Shown: positions 9,601 to 18,273, numbered from the stretch's first letter. The stretch is 64,000 nucleotides of DNA from Fischerella sp. JS2 (GCF_032393985.1 NZ_CP135918.1:4651724-4715723); one strand, 5' to 3'. Numbers and translations are program-made. The notes: generated by a model from the letters alone, not told the origin.

Positions 9601-9832
9601 GATCGCATCCAATAATCCCGATTTACAGATCGAAGAATATATTGTCTTAGATGTGTTAATCGGTCATGCTGTCAGACTTGCATGGTTAGATGGACATCCA
9701 GAAAGAGGCGATCGCTATGATGAAGACAAAGGTAGTGCGTGGCGATCGTTTTACAATACTTCTCCTAAGGAGTGTGCTAGTTATGTGGTGAAGGCGTTTA
9801 GATTCTTGACAGAGTTTGGGCAAGAGTTTTAA
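6602..9832 (+). CDS. GH15 / phosphorylase kinase alpha-beta-like protein
   Basis: 1076 residues from an ATG at 6602. The first 400 residues resemble the (alpha/alpha)6 barrel of glycoside hydrolase family 15 as found in the alpha and beta subunits of phosphorylase kinase: RQNPITGLLPASTAI, GDYTDAWVRDNVYSILAVWG, GDEEWGHLQLDATSIF and, later, GKYGCKRFLRDGHQTVLED. The remaining 650 residues also look like the long C-terminal region of that family, with a LPR-like segment RPPRRPRSLTTSRIFRIG. Such proteins are common in cyanobacteria; whether they hydrolyse glucan or regulate another enzyme is not known. No signal peptide, so probably cytoplasmic. Residues of about 278-288 (RDSPTETLRER) look like an inserted repeat (see repeat at 7432-7467). 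It has no close same-strand partner. Confidence 0.8.
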   Translation: MKKAFQLQDRLEYYYQQIKTIILARQNPITGLLPASTAITAHGDYTDAWVRDNVYSILAVWGLALAYRKVDEDKGRTYELEHSVVKLMRGLLFAMMRQAHKVEKFKHTQSPLDALHAKYNTATGDIVVGDEEWGHLQLDATSIFVLMLAQMTSSGLQIIFTLDEVNFVQNLVYYIGRAYRTPDYGIWERGNKINHGNAELNASSIGMAKAALEAIDGLDLFGIRGSQASVIHVLPDEIARARITLESLLPRESASKEIDAALLSVISFPAFAVEDVQLRDSPTETLRERTRNDIMTKLEGKYGCKRFLRDGHQTVLEDNKRLHYEPWELKQFENIECEWPLFFTYLFLDGLFCGNQEQAKYYQERLESLLVERDGLGLLPELYYVSAEFVEAEKQAPSTQPRLPNENVPLVWAQSLYYLAQMLSERLIAVGDIDPLGRHLRMDKHREPLVQIALLAEDEDLQAELEVHGIETQTPKQVEPIQVRQADDFINIYAQIGRSDKLGLTGRPPRRPRSLTTSRIFRIGSETVVFLPSFVDFQQFYLTLDYHFLVAQLRSELGYIQKYWSDLGRPILTLMLTRTMLETGSEALLNLMQELKDGICNGVRVKLGRLNQLMLTAAIERIDFLPEFEFTLSSVKDAKPRCVYLALHPGKNWPLGHTQEFQVECETNFGLLLSYLRSSENIYEQIELLQTLTRLQGLEFDTGFGGSGNPVTVGDLLDEVYTKAAELGIWAVVRRAAGLRQMAYIALSDVVTSIIVRGKQIAVGKAYSEASLITVPLSHNEIVEKINHFCREDIRDRVLTQEILIYLSTLIKSEPELFKGLLTLRVGYLILLLTSELAQELKVTQDEAYETLMQLSPFEVKTRLRQVLGEYSDMSKLLRQQESLHVKQKESDIDWVVQPIIFEDIEVQPGGWRRFRQAEGATGRTPKDFYKQVWLLMHHCKGLVIGDKLERRNRLESEEMISEMTAGEKNFALQIEHLLNKIEAPEYRQVNIETLMELAAIASNNPDLQIEEYIVLDVLIGHAVRLAWLDGHPERGDRYDEDKGSAWRSFYNTSPKECASYVVKAFRFLTEFGQEF
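7432..7467 (+). repeat. Short dispersed repeat inserted in frame in the GH15-like gene
   Basis: The sequence CTACGGAGACGCTTCGCGAA within this stretch matches a short palindromic repeat known from Nostoc-type genomes. It encodes SPTETLRER, a peptide that does not fit the surrounding family sequence, so it is probably an in-frame insertion of about 33 bases. Confidence 0.55.
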
Positions 9833-9975
9833 ACGCAAAGGATCGCGGAGGAAAACGCAGAGGAACGCAGAGTTTTTTATATTTCTCTGCGCTTGTTTAC
9901 AGGTTGGTTGGAGGTGATGTGATTCATTTTAATTTTGGGCAAGTTAAGAGTAGTTACTTTTTCACCCAAATATTG

Positions 9976-10353
9976 ATGACAGAAAATGAGTTGAGCGGAG
10001 GGATTATTGGTTGTGCGATGAGAGTACACACAGCTTTAGGAGCAGGTTTACTGGAGTCTGCTTACGAAGAGTGTTTGTATTATGAACTAAAAAAAACAGG
10101 ATTGAATGTTAACAAACAAGTTCCTTTACCTTTAGTATACCAATCAGTGCAATTAGACTGTGTTTATCGATTAGATTTGCAAGTCGAAAACAAAGTCATT
10201 GTTGAAATCAAATCCGTAGACATATTGAAACCAATTCACTCCGTTCAACTCCTTACTTATCTCAAACTCGCCAACTGTAAACTTGGTCTTCTCATCAACT
10301 TTAACGTCCTCCACCTCAAAGAAGGTATCAAACGCATAGCCAATAACCTCTAA
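9976..10353 (+). CDS. GxxExxY family protein
   Basis: 125 residues from the ATG at 9976; the frame is open to 9904 but the family begins at MTENELSGGIIGCAM, so the later start is preferred. The name-giving motif is present as GLLESAYEECLYYEL, followed by a PD-(D/E)xK-like nuclease core: LDCVYRLDLQVENKVIVEIKS, with D-(x)n-E-x-K. The ending, LLINFNVLHLKEGIKRI, is also typical. GxxExxY proteins are small and widespread, with a predicted nuclease fold, and their cellular role is unproved. It is flanked on both sides by CTCTGCG-type degenerate repeats (9830-9872 and 10352-10400), which suggests an isolated cassette rather than an operon member. Confidence 0.85.
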   Translation: MTENELSGGIIGCAMRVHTALGAGLLESAYEECLYYELKKTGLNVNKQVPLPLVYQSVQLDCVYRLDLQVENKVIVEIKSVDILKPIHSVQLLTYLKLANCKLGLLINFNVLHLKEGIKRIANNL

Positions 10354-10411
10354 CTCTGCGTACCTCTGCGCTTCCCTTTGCGCCCCTCTGCGTTGAAACA
10401 TTACTCTACAA

Positions 10412-10597
10412 TCAAATACGAATATTAAAAATCTGTACCAGCCCAATAATTATTAGATAAATTGCCACTATATAGTTAAGCAGTCTAGGAAGCAAAAGAA
10501 TTAGTATTCCTGCTATTAGCGCTACAATTCCATTAATATTAATACCTATCTGAATTGTATTAGTTGTTTGGGCAAGCAAAATAGGAATGTCGAACAT
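10412..10597 (-). CDS. DUF3096 family small membrane protein
   Basis: 61 residues from the ATG at 10597; an upstream in-frame TTG at 10630 would add 11 residues. After a short N-terminus (MFDIPILLAQ) come two hydrophobic helices: GIVALIAGILILLLPRLLNY and YIVAIYLIIIGLVQIF. This INGIVALIAGILILLLPRLLNYIVA-like pattern is the DUF3096 signature. Proteins of this family are short, two-helix inner-membrane proteins with no known function. It lies between the GxxExxY gene and clpC, in the same direction as clpC and 122 bases beyond its stop, so it could be a distal member of a clpC transcript. Confidence 0.75.
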   Translation of the reverse strand: MFDIPILLAQTTNTIQIGININGIVALIAGILILLLPRLLNYIVAIYLIIIGLVQIFNIRI

Positions 10598-10719
10598 GGC
10601 TTGCTTTTGATAAGAGGTGTTAATTCTCAATATTAATCCAAAATAGTGACACCAAAAAACGGTAGAAGACTTTCATCCCCTACCGTTTTCAATTTAAATT
10701 TTAGATTCAACCCAAAATC

Positions 10720-13188
10720 TTACTCAACTCCAGGCGTCATCAATTCTCGGCGCTGTTCGCCTCTGACCGTGATATTACCGCTCTCATCGACATCAACAAT
10801 GGCTGTATCGCCTTCCTTGATGCGACCAGACAGAATCTCTTCGGCGAGGCTGTCTTCTAGTAAGCGCATAATGGCTCGACGTAAGGGTCTTGCACCGTAA
10901 CTGGGGTTGTAACCCTCTTGTAACAAGCGCTCTTTGAAGCGATCGCTCACTTCGAGATTGATTCCTTTCTCGGTAAGGCGACCAAATACTTCTCTAAGCA
11001 TAATGTCGGCAATTAGCATTACCTCTTCCTTGCTTAATTGACGGAAGACGATAATTTCATCCAGACGGTTGAGGAATTCTGGACGGAAGTAGTTCTTCAG
11101 TTCTTCGTTGACCAAGAACTTAATGCGGTTGTACTGCGATTCGCTTTGGTCTTCAGCAAACTCGAAGCCGATACCGCCGCCACCTTTTTCAATCACCTTG
11201 GAACCGATGTTGGAAGTCAAAATCAGCAAGGTGTTCTTGAAGTCTACAGTGCGACCTTTGGCATCAGTTAAACGACCGTCTTCCAGAATTTGCAGCAGCA
11301 TGTTGAAAACATCGGGGTGGGCTTTTTCGATTTCGTCGAATAGCACCACGGTGTAAGGACGACGGCGTACTGCTTCAGTAAGCTGACCACCTTCGTTATA
11401 ACCAACATAGCCTGGAGGCGAACCGATTAACTTGGAGACAGTATGACGTTCCATGTATTCGGACATATCCAGGCGGATCATCGCTTCTTCCGAACCGAAG
11501 AAGTAAGATGCCAATGCTTTTGCCAACTCGGTTTTACCGACGCCGGTAGGCCCGGAGAAGACAAAGCTAGCAATGGGTCGGTTGGGGTTCTTTAAGCCGA
11601 CACGAGCGCGACGAATTGCCCGCGAAACAGCCTTCACAGCATCTTCTTGACCAATTAGGCGCTGATGCAAGGTGTCTTCCATGTGCAGCAGCTTTTCGGA
11701 CTCAGATTCGGTGAGTTTGTTAACCGGTACACCTGTCCAGGAAGCGACAATGTGGGCAATGTCTTCTTCTGTAACTACTGGTTCTTCACCTTCACTGCGG
11801 CCAGTACCAGTTTTGCTTTGAGCGATCGCGCGAATTTCGGCTTTGATTTCCATTTCGCGATCGCGCAGTTCTCCGGCTCGATCAAAGTCTTGAGCGCGAA
11901 CTGCATCATCTTTTTCTTTTAAAATTTGCCGTAGTTCCCTGTCTAACTCTTTGGCTGCGGGTGGCAGTTGGGAGTTAATCAGACGGACGCGGGAACCAGC
12001 TTCATCGATTAAGTCGATGGCTTTGTCTGGTAGGTAACGATCGCTAATGTAACGGTCAGACAATTTTGCCGCCGCAATCAAAGCTTCGTCAGAAATCTTG
12101 AGCTTGTGGTGTTGTTCGTAGCGGTCACGCAGACCACGTAAAATTTCAATTGTCTCATCGACTGAGGGTTCGCCGACCATCACTGGTTGGAAACGGCGTT
12201 CTAAGGCTGCATCTCGCTCTATGTGCTTGCGGTATTCATCTAAGGTTGTAGCACCAATACATTGCAATTCACCTCTAGCCAAGGCTGGCTTGAGGATGTT
12301 TGCCGCATCAATTGCACCTTCTGCTGCACCTGCACCAATTAGGGTGTGTACTTCGTCGATGACTAAAATGACATTTCCAGCCTGGCGAATCTCATCCATG
12401 ATCTTCTTCAGGCGCTCTTCAAATTCACCCCGGTACTTTGTACCTGCTACGAGTAAACCGATATCCAAGGTGACTACGCGCTTGTCTTCTAGAATGTCGG
12501 GGACATCTTTGTTGGCAATACGCTGTGCCAGACCTTCGGCGATCGCGGTTTTACCAACCCCTGGTTCCCCAATCAAGACTGGGTTATTTTTGGTGCGGCG
12601 ACCCAAGATTTGAATCACCCGCTCAATTTCCTTGGCGCGTCCCACCACTGGATCGAGCTTGCCGTCCAATGCCATTTGGGTCAAATTCGAGCCAAACTCA
12701 TCCAAGGTCGGGGTTTTGTTGCCGCGTGATGGACCTCCTTGCGTAACCTCAGCGGTCTCTCCCAGCATCCGGATCACTTGAGTTCTTACCTTAGAAAGAT
12801 CCACACCCAGATTCTCTAGCACTCTGGCTGCTACACCTTCCCCTTCTCGGATCAGGCCCAACAGCAGATGCTCGGTGCCAATGTAGTTATGCCCTAATTG
12901 GCGCGCTTCTTCCAAGGATAGTTCCAGAACTCGCTTTGCCCGTGGCGTAAACGGAATTTCCACGGCTACAAAGCCTGAACCCCGGCCTATGATTTTTTCT
13001 ACTTCAATCCGAGCGTCTTTGAGATTAACGCCCATAGATTTCAGCACCTTAGCCGCCACTCCGGTACCTTCTCCAATCAGACCCAGGAGGATCTGCTCGG
13101 TACCAACGAAATTGTGTCCCAGGCGGCGTGCCTCTTCCTGGGCCAACATGATTACCTTAATGGCTTTTTCTGTGAAGCGTTCAAACAT
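10720..13188 (-). CDS. clpC: ATP-dependent Clp protease ATPase subunit ClpC
   Basis: 822 residues from the ATG at 13188; the frame continues upstream to 13275 but family members begin [20 protein letters not shown]. Domains in order: two Clp N repeats (about 1-145, [14 protein letters not shown] and [14 protein letters not shown]), AAA module 1 with Walker A GEPGVGKT and Walker [12 protein letters not shown], a middle region with a UVR-like segment ([18 protein letters not shown]), AAA module 2 with Walker A GPTGVGKT and Walker [14 protein letters not shown], and the C-terminal D2-small domain. ClpC hexamers unfold proteins for ClpP; in cyanobacteria ClpC is essential and works with adaptors, including NblA in phycobilisome breakdown. 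No ClpP partner lies nearby. A 13-bp inverted repeat sits upstream. Confidence 0.97.
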   Translation of the reverse strand: MFERFTEKAIKVIMLAQEEARRLGHNFVGTEQILLGLIGEGTGVAAKVLKSMGVNLKDARIEVEKIIGRGSGFVAVEIPFTPRAKRVLELSLEEARQLGHNYIGTEHLLLGLIREGEGVAARVLENLGVDLSKVRTQVIRMLGETAEVTQGGPSRGNKTPTLDEFGSNLTQMALDGKLDPVVGRAKEIERVIQILGRRTKNNPVLIGEPGVGKTAIAEGLAQRIANKDVPDILEDKRVVTLDIGLLVAGTKYRGEFEERLKKIMDEIRQAGNVILVIDEVHTLIGAGAAEGAIDAANILKPALARGELQCIGATTLDEYRKHIERDAALERRFQPVMVGEPSVDETIEILRGLRDRYEQHHKLKISDEALIAAAKLSDRYISDRYLPDKAIDLIDEAGSRVRLINSQLPPAAKELDRELRQILKEKDDAVRAQDFDRAGELRDREMEIKAEIRAIAQSKTGTGRSEGEEPVVTEEDIAHIVASWTGVPVNKLTESESEKLLHMEDTLHQRLIGQEDAVKAVSRAIRRARVGLKNPNRPIASFVFSGPTGVGKTELAKALASYFFGSEEAMIRLDMSEYMERHTVSKLIGSPPGYVGYNEGGQLTEAVRRRPYTVVLFDEIEKAHPDVFNMLLQILEDGRLTDAKGRTVDFKNTLLILTSNIGSKVIEKGGGGIGFEFAEDQSESQYNRIKFLVNEELKNYFRPEFLNRLDEIIVFRQLSKEEVMLIADIMLREVFGRLTEKGINLEVSDRFKERLLQEGYNPSYGARPLRRAIMRLLEDSLAEEILSGRIKEGDTAIVDVDESGNITVRGEQRRELMTPGVE

Positions 13189-13226
13189 GGCATTTTTCCC
13201 ATCACCTGCGTCGTGCCGGTACGCTG

Positions 13227-13282
13227 ATTTTAGCACAGCCAAATCGATTGAATGTCTGTATAAAGAAATAGACATTCAATCG
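13227..13282 (-). promoter_or_regulatory. clpC upstream inverted repeat and extended -10
   Basis: A perfect 13-bp inverted repeat, CGATTGAATGTCT and AGACATTCAATCG, spans 13245-13282 with a 12-base centre. On the minus strand a TGCTAAAAT extended -10 lies at 13235-13227, so one arm would cover the -35 region. It does not match CIRCE or CtsR sites. It could be an operator or, if transcription starts further upstream, an RNA hairpin. Confidence 0.5.
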
Positions 13283-13670
13283 GGATCACCCAGCCTTAAT
13301 GGGAATTGCTAACTTTTTATTACTTTTTATTGAGTGTGTATTGAGGAGTCTGAATTTACTGTCTTTGTGGAGATTGACAAGCAAAAAAGAGTTTGGGCTT
13401 GCAAGTTTTTAATGCCAATCCCAAGGAAAGATTTTTATCATATTTTTTTGTAACTGTCAATTTACTATTGAACAGTATGAAAATTTTTTATAGGTAATAA
13501 AATACCGTCTTAAGTTAAAAATTTTTATAAAAAATTTATTATTAGGGATAGGAGATCAGGGATCAGGGATTGGGAGGGGACAAGGGAGAGTATGAGGAGT
13601 GTGGGGAGTGTGGGGAGTAAAATAATAACCACTAACCACTAACTACTAACAATTGATCATTGACAAACAA
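13283..13670. other. Intergenic region between clpC and rimI
   Basis: A+T-rich, no gene seen. The last 120 bases contain direct repeats (GATCAGGGAT-type, GTGTGGGGA-type) and CTAACTA heptamers, the usual degenerate repeats of this genome. Confidence 0.5.
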
Positions 13671-14222
13671 CTAACCATCAACTATATACCAACTGTATAG
13701 ATTGAGGCGATCGCTCATTTTGATATATAGCTTTTTCAAAGAATCTTGAAATTCTGGATATTGGATATTTCCTAACCACAAAATCAAGGCGTCTTCATCG
13801 TTATCTTTATAGTAACGCCTTCGCTGTCCTGCTGTTTTAAAGCCAAATTTTTGATATAGAGAAATTGCAGCTTTGTTAGAAACTCGGACTTCTAGGGTAG
13901 CTCTTTCTAAGCCCAGTTCATAAGCAGCCTTTAGCAAGAAATAAAGAATAGCCTGTCCTAAACCTTGACCTTGATATTGGGGATGAACCGCCAAAATAGT
14001 AATATGAGCTTCTTCTAAAATTGACCAAAAACAACCCATTGCCAGCAGTTTTACAGTAGACAAAGGTGCAAATAAACCGAGTAAAACGCTGTTAGGACTA
14101 TCTACCTCTCGTTTATAGGCATCCTGAGTCCAAAGACCACTAAAACAAGCCTGATCTAGTTCCACAACCGCACTCAAATCATCTACTGTTATTGATTTCA
14201 GTTCTAATTGGTCATTTGTCAT
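13671..14222 (-). CDS. rimI: Ribosomal-protein-alanine N-acetyltransferase RimI-like (GNAT)
   Basis: 183 residues, a GNAT acetyltransferase. The acetyl-CoA pyrophosphate loop is clear: HITILAVHPQYQGQGLGQAI, then the conserved ATLEVRVSNKAAISLYQKFG and FKTAGQRRRYYKDNDEDALIL, which are typical of RimI. The protein would transfer acetyl to the N-terminal alanine of ribosomal protein S18; cyanobacterial RimI substrates have not been confirmed. The C-terminal 35 residues extend past the usual end. The gene is divergent from lysA with 238 bases between them, filled mainly with TTGGTCATTGG and CCCCTTGTC-type degenerate repeats. Confidence 0.85.
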   Translation of the reverse strand: MTNDQLELKSITVDDLSAVVELDQACFSGLWTQDAYKREVDSPNSVLLGLFAPLSTVKLLAMGCFWSILEEAHITILAVHPQYQGQGLGQAILYFLLKAAYELGLERATLEVRVSNKAAISLYQKFGFKTAGQRRRYYKDNDEDALILWLGNIQYPEFQDSLKKLYIKMSDRLNLYSWYIVDG

Positions 14223-14460
14223 TGGTCATTGGTCATTGGTTAGTAGTTAGTGGTTCGTTGTTGTTTGTTGATCGTAGGTTTTCTCCCTTGTCTTCCGTGT
14301 CCCCCTTGTCCCCCTTGTCCCCCATCTCCCCTCCCCGCACTCCCCACATTCTCAATCAATGCCGAAAGACAGGGGCGAAAAAGCACGTTATTCGGTAAAC
14401 TGGGAATCGGCATATCCGCTCATCGCTTGTAATTAGTACGAAGGACAACTCTTAATAGTT

Positions 14461-15978
14461 ATGGTATCGACTCACCCTGCCGGGGTTCAACTTTCTGGTA
14501 GACAGTATTTACCGCAAACAGCTAGCAATCACATTAATCTTTCACCCAATCAAGAACTTTTACCACTGACTGCCAAAGTAAATAATCAAGACCACCTAGA
14601 AATAGGGGGTTGTGATGTGACAACTCTTGTGCAACAGTTTGGTTCACCTTTGTATATTTTGGATGAAGAAACCCTGCGAATAGCTTGCCGCCAGTACCGG
14701 GAAAGTTTCCAGCACTATTACAAGGGTGAATCTCAAGTATTATATGCCTCCAAAGCCTGGAGTTGTTTGGCAGTCTGTGCGATCGCCGCCTCAGAAGGCT
14801 TGGGAATTGATGTTGTCTCTGGAGGTGAACTCTACACAGCCCTAAATGCGGGTGTGAGTTCCGAAAAAATTTATTTTCACGGTAATAATAAATCCCGAGA
14901 AGAATTAATTCTGGCAATTCAGTCTGGTTGTACTATTGTTGTAGACAATTGGTATGAGTTACGGAGTTTGGTGGAGATAACTGAAAAGATTGAGAGAACC
15001 GAAGATGTAGAGACGCTTAGCGATGGGAAGATGGGGAGAAACGGAGATGGGGAGAATGTAAAATCAAACTCTCCCCACCACCCCCTCTCCCCACCACCTC
15101 ATCACTCCGTCCGGATCATGCTGCGGCTAACACCAGGTATTGAATGTCATACGCACGAATATATTCGTACGGGACACCTGGATAGTAAGTTTGGCTTTGA
15201 TCCCAATGACTTAGATGAATTATTTGCTTTTGTTAGTCAGCAATCTGTTTTAAACTGTGTGGGATTACACGCTCATATTGGTTCCCAAATCTTTGAACGC
15301 CAACCACATCAAGATTTAGCAGCTGTGATGGTGCAGTGGATGAGTAAAGCTGCTGGTTATGGTTTAACTGTGACAGAGTTAAATGTTGGTGGAGGTTTGG
15401 GGATCAAGTATACAGAATCGGATGATCCCCCTAGTATTGAAGAGTGGGTAAAGCCAATTTGTGAAGTAATTCAACAAGCGTGTGCAGCAGAAAACTTGCC
15501 TTTGCCGAAATTACTTTGCGAACCAGGGCGATCGCTAATTGCTACGGCTTGTGTTACGGCTTACACTATAGGTTCTTCTAAAGTTATTCCCGATATTCGC
15601 ACTTACATAGCAGTTGATGGTGGCATGTCTGATAATCCCCGTCCTATTACTTACCAGTCAGTGTATCGTACTGTAGTTGCTAACCGCATATCTGCTTCCT
15701 TGACAGAAACGACCACAATTGCTGGTAAACATTGTGAATCAGGGGATATTTTGATTAAGGATGCCCAACTACCCAAAACTGAATCTGGAGATATTCTCGT
15801 AGTTATGGCAACTGGTGCTTACAATTACAGTATGGCATCTAACTACAACCGCCTGCCCAGATCGGCTGCTGTTGTAGTAGCCAATGGCGAAGCAAATTTG
15901 ATTTTGCAACGCGAAACCTATCAGGATTTGATTCGACAGGATTGCCTACCAGAAAGACTTAAGAAGGATGAAGGATAA
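14461..15978 (+). CDS. lysA: Diaminopimelate decarboxylase
   Basis: 505 residues; the PLP-dependent enzyme that makes lysine from meso-diaminopimelate, the last step of lysine synthesis. The PLP lysine is in VLYASKAWSC; other family motifs are GHLDSKFGFD, GLHAHIGSQIFE, ELNVGGGLGIKY and LLCEPGRSLIA; the substrate-binding stretch VMATGAYNYSMASNYN is near the C-terminus. The enzyme is longer than the usual 420-470 residues because residues of about 178-218 are a low-complexity stretch rich in Asp, Gly, Pro and His (SNSPHHPLSPPPHHS), encoded by sequence of the same kind as the intergenic repeats. cdaA starts 193 bases downstream on the same strand. Confidence 0.93.
   Translation: MVSTHPAGVQLSGRQYLPQTASNHINLSPNQELLPLTAKVNNQDHLEIGGCDVTTLVQQFGSPLYILDEETLRIACRQYRESFQHYYKGESQVLYASKAWSCLAVCAIAASEGLGIDVVSGGELYTALNAGVSSEKIYFHGNNKSREELILAIQSGCTIVVDNWYELRSLVEITEKIERTEDVETLSDGKMGRNGDGENVKSNSPHHPLSPPPHHSVRIMLRLTPGIECHTHEYIRTGHLDSKFGFDPNDLDELFAFVSQQSVLNCVGLHAHIGSQIFERQPHQDLAAVMVQWMSKAAGYGLTVTELNVGGGLGIKYTESDDPPSIEEWVKPICEVIQQACAAENLPLPKLLCEPGRSLIATACVTAYTIGSSKVIPDIRTYIAVDGGMSDNPRPITYQSVYRTVVANRISASLTETTTIAGKHCESGDILIKDAQLPKTESGDILVVMATGAYNYSMASNYNRLPRSAAVVVANGEANLILQRETYQDLIRQDCLPERLKKDEG
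14990..15115 (+). repeat. Low-complexity repeat inserted in frame in lysA
   Basis: The stretch contains GATGGGGAGA units followed by TCTCCCCACC units, so GGGGAGA and TCTCCCC can pair, and it begins with TAGAGACGCTTAGCG, part of a dispersed repeat. The same units fill the intergenic regions. It keeps the lysA frame open. Confidence 0.7.
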
Positions 15979-16160
15979 AGACTGAAGGATGAAGGAGGAA
16001 GAATGAAAACTCAAGGATGAAGGATGAAAACTCAAGGATGAAGGATGAAAATAAGAATTTAGATTTTATAGTTCACACTTCATACTTTACACTTCATACT
16101 TCATACTTTACACTTCATACTTTACACTTCATACTTCATACCTCATACTTCATACTTTCA
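15965..16160 (+). repeat. Tandem heptamer repeats between lysA and cdaA
   Basis: Two runs: AAGGATG-type units at about 15965-16045 and TTCATAC/TTTACAC units at about 16070-16158. They are short tandemly repeated repetitive sequences of the kind found in heterocyst-forming cyanobacteria, and run up to 12 bases from the cdaA start. Confidence 0.8.
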
Positions 16161-16171
16161 CCCCAGATGTC

Positions 16172-17095
16172 ATGGGAGATTGGTGGAAGCAATGGCTGAT
16201 AAACCAAGGTTGGTCTCAGCCTTTGCTGCTTGAGACTCTGGATATTGTTTTAGTGCTGGCGCTGACGTACATGATACTAATTATTATTAGTGAGCGCCGG
16301 ACACTGTGGATGGTGCGAGGTTTTATTATTCTGATGCTGGCATCAGCCATCAGTGGGAAGTTACAGCTACAATTGCTAAATTTTGTACTAGAAAAGTTAG
16401 TGATTGGTTGTGCTGTCGCAATGGCAGTTGCTCTCCAATCCGAGTTTCGGCGATTTTTGGAACAATTAGGACGTGGCGAATTCTGGCAATTATTTCAACC
16501 GTCCCGTCTAGCAGTTCCTAAATCTGATAGTGTAATTGATGAAATAGTCGAAGCAGTCAGAGAACTGTCGAAAAATCGGATAGGTGCGCTACTAATTTTG
16601 GAAACGACTGGCCCTATTGATGAACGGGATTTTTCTGTACCAGGAGTAAAACTGAACGCTGAAGTGTCCAAAGAGCTAATACAAACAATTTTTCAACCGA
16701 AAACTCTCTTACACGATGGTGCTACATTGATACGAGGTTCTCGGATCGTGGCATCGGGTATAATTTTACCGCTTTCGGGACGTACAGCTTCGCGCCAGTT
16801 GGGAACACGCCACCGGGCGGCGATGGGAATAACTGAGCGGGTCGAGAATTGCATTTGTGTCGTGGTATCTGAAGAAACAGGTTCTATTTCTTTAGCGGAA
16901 AAGGGAACTCTAAATAGACCACTGACGATTACGAAGCTGAAAGAGTCTTTAGAAGCGAGATTTTCCCCAACTGTAGATCGGGAGGCTGTTGCTCCTGGTT
17001 TGATCAGTTTGGGTCGTCAGATTCGTAGTCAGGCCTTAGCATTGGTTTCACGTTTACTCGGATTACCATCGACCGCATCGCGAGACAAAAAATGA
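16172..17095 (+). CDS. cdaA: Diadenylate cyclase CdaA (c-di-AMP synthase)
   Basis: 307 residues. Three N-terminal hydrophobic segments (about 20-100: [43 protein letters not shown]) precede a DAC domain (DisA_N, about 110-265). The active-site motifs are present: LLHDGATLI for DGA, and [10 protein letters not shown] for RHR. CdaA joins two ATP molecules into c-di-AMP at the membrane; in cyanobacteria c-di-AMP affects osmotic balance and night survival. Its last four bases overlap the first four of uppS (ATGA at 17092-17095), so the two are almost surely co-translated. No cdaR homologue is beside it, unlike in Firmicutes. The start ATG is preceded by repeats and has no clear Shine-Dalgarno. 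Confidence 0.95.
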   Translation: MGDWWKQWLINQGWSQPLLLETLDIVLVLALTYMILIIISERRTLWMVRGFIILMLASAISGKLQLQLLNFVLEKLVIGCAVAMAVALQSEFRRFLEQLGRGEFWQLFQPSRLAVPKSDSVIDEIVEAVRELSKNRIGALLILETTGPIDERDFSVPGVKLNAEVSKELIQTIFQPKTLLHDGATLIRGSRIVASGIILPLSGRTASRQLGTRHRAAMGITERVENCICVVVSEETGSISLAEKGTLNRPLTITKLKESLEARFSPTVDREAVAPGLISLGRQIRSQALALVSRLLGLPSTASRDKK

Positions 17096-17841
17096 CAGCA
17101 CAACAAACTGAACTGCAATACCTGCCTCCTGACTTAAAACAAGAACTGCTGCCCAAGCACGTTGCAGTGATTATGGATGGCAATGGTCGATGGGCAAAGC
17201 ATCAAGGGCTACCCAGAATTATGGGTCATAAAGCTGGTGTTGATGCCTTAAAAGATTTACTCCGTTGTTGTAAAGATTGGGGGATTGAGGCCCTGACAGC
17301 TTATGCGTTTTCCACGGAAAACTGGGGAAGACCACACGAAGAAGTAGATTTTTTGATGACTCTATTTCAGCGAGTTTTGCGTCAAGAACTGCGGGAAATG
17401 GTGGAAGAGAATGTGCAAATTCGGTTTGTAGGTAACTTGAGTAGCTTACCGCGATCGCTACAAGCAGAAATTAGCCGTTCGATGGAAGAAACGAAAGATA
17501 ATCGTGGGATCAAGTTTACGATCGCGACCAATTATGGCGGCAGACAAGAAATTATTCAAGCTTGTCGAGCGATCGCCCAAAAAGTCCAACAAGGTCTACT
17601 CCAGCCAGATGAAATTGATGAAGCAACATTTGAACGTCATCTTTACACCATCGGTATTTGTGACCCTGATTTATTAATTCGCACCAGTGGAGAAATGCGA
17701 GTTTCAAATTTTCTTCTCTGGCAAATAGCCTATTCAGAAATATATATAACTGATACTCTCTGGCCTGATTTTGATCGCCATGAATTCCACCGCGCTTTGT
17801 GTGCGTATCAGCAACGGGAAAGGCGGTTTGGGAAGGTATGA
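17092..17841 (+). CDS. uppS: Undecaprenyl diphosphate synthase / isoprenyl transferase
   Basis: 249 residues, a cis-prenyltransferase that extends farnesyl diphosphate with isopentenyl diphosphate to the lipid carrier for cell wall and polysaccharide assembly. The family motifs are [19 protein letters not shown] (catalytic Asp), [32 protein letters not shown] and [19 protein letters not shown]. The C-terminus [10 protein letters not shown] is typical. Its start overlaps cdaA by four bases. The stop codon lies at the beginning of GGTATGAGG tandem repeats, the first unit of which supplies it. Confidence 0.95.
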   Translation: MTAQQTELQYLPPDLKQELLPKHVAVIMDGNGRWAKHQGLPRIMGHKAGVDALKDLLRCCKDWGIEALTAYAFSTENWGRPHEEVDFLMTLFQRVLRQELREMVEENVQIRFVGNLSSLPRSLQAEISRSMEETKDNRGIKFTIATNYGGRQEIIQACRAIAQKVQQGLLQPDEIDEATFERHLYTIGICDPDLLIRTSGEMRVSNFLLWQIAYSEIYITDTLWPDFDRHEFHRALCAYQQRERRFGKV

Positions 17842-17975
17842 GGGGTATGAGGGGTATGAGAGGTGTGAGGAGTGTGAGGGGTATGAGGGGAAAATTATTT
17901 ATCTCACCAACTACATTCCTACTCCACTTACAGGAAGCCGCGCACAGCGCGTCTACACACTCCTCACACTCCCCC
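17838..17975. repeat. Tandem GGTATGAGG repeats and dispersed repeat after uppS
   Basis: GGTATGAGG/GGTGTGAGG units run from 17838 to about 17890. A copy of the dispersed AAGCCGCGC...GCGCGTCTACAC repeat (reverse orientation) follows at about 17931-17968. Confidence 0.7.
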
Positions 17976-17995
17976 TACTCCTCTACTCTTGTTCA

Positions 17996-18268
17996 CTATG
18001 GTCCGGAAAACACAGCCTGTTCTACATCTCGCCGACTCAAGGAATATTTGAAGGCGCGTTGGATATCTTGTCCATTGTCTCCAACATTGAGATATCGGAC
18101 TACAATTTGCTCAATGTCTAGCCAAAGTTCTGCTTGCCAACTAGGACGCTGTACGCGCCAGCAATGTAGCTGTATTTCATCTTGTTCACAACCTTGTTCT
18201 CTTAACCACTGCTCAATTTGGGGAAGAGGGTGGTTATATAGTGGTGTGTCAGACGGGGGAAGAGACAT
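17996..18268 (-). CDS. DUF3143 family protein
   Basis: 90 residues. The stretch PLYNHPLPQIEQWLREQGC is the family signature, followed by a HCWRVQRPSWQAELWLDIEQ strand region and IVVRYLNVGDNGQDIQRAFK. DUF3143 proteins are short, soluble and confined to cyanobacteria and plastid-bearing lineages, with no known function. It starts five bases after the stop of the J-domain gene, so the two are likely one transcript, and the pairing is what I would expect for a cyanobacterium. The last residues (KYSLSRRDVEQAVFSGP) close the frame just before repeat DNA. Confidence 0.82.
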   Translation of the reverse strand: MSLPPSDTPLYNHPLPQIEQWLREQGCEQDEIQLHCWRVQRPSWQAELWLDIEQIVVRYLNVGDNGQDIQRAFKYSLSRRDVEQAVFSGP

Positions 18269-18273
18269 AACAA

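Noticed and set aside
12221-12613. Plus-strand frame of 130 codons antisense to clpC
   Set aside because: Complete overlap with a strongly conserved gene; no independent signs.
15965-16160. Possible CRISPR array
   Set aside because: The units are 7 bases long with no spacers; they are tandem heptamers, not CRISPR repeats.
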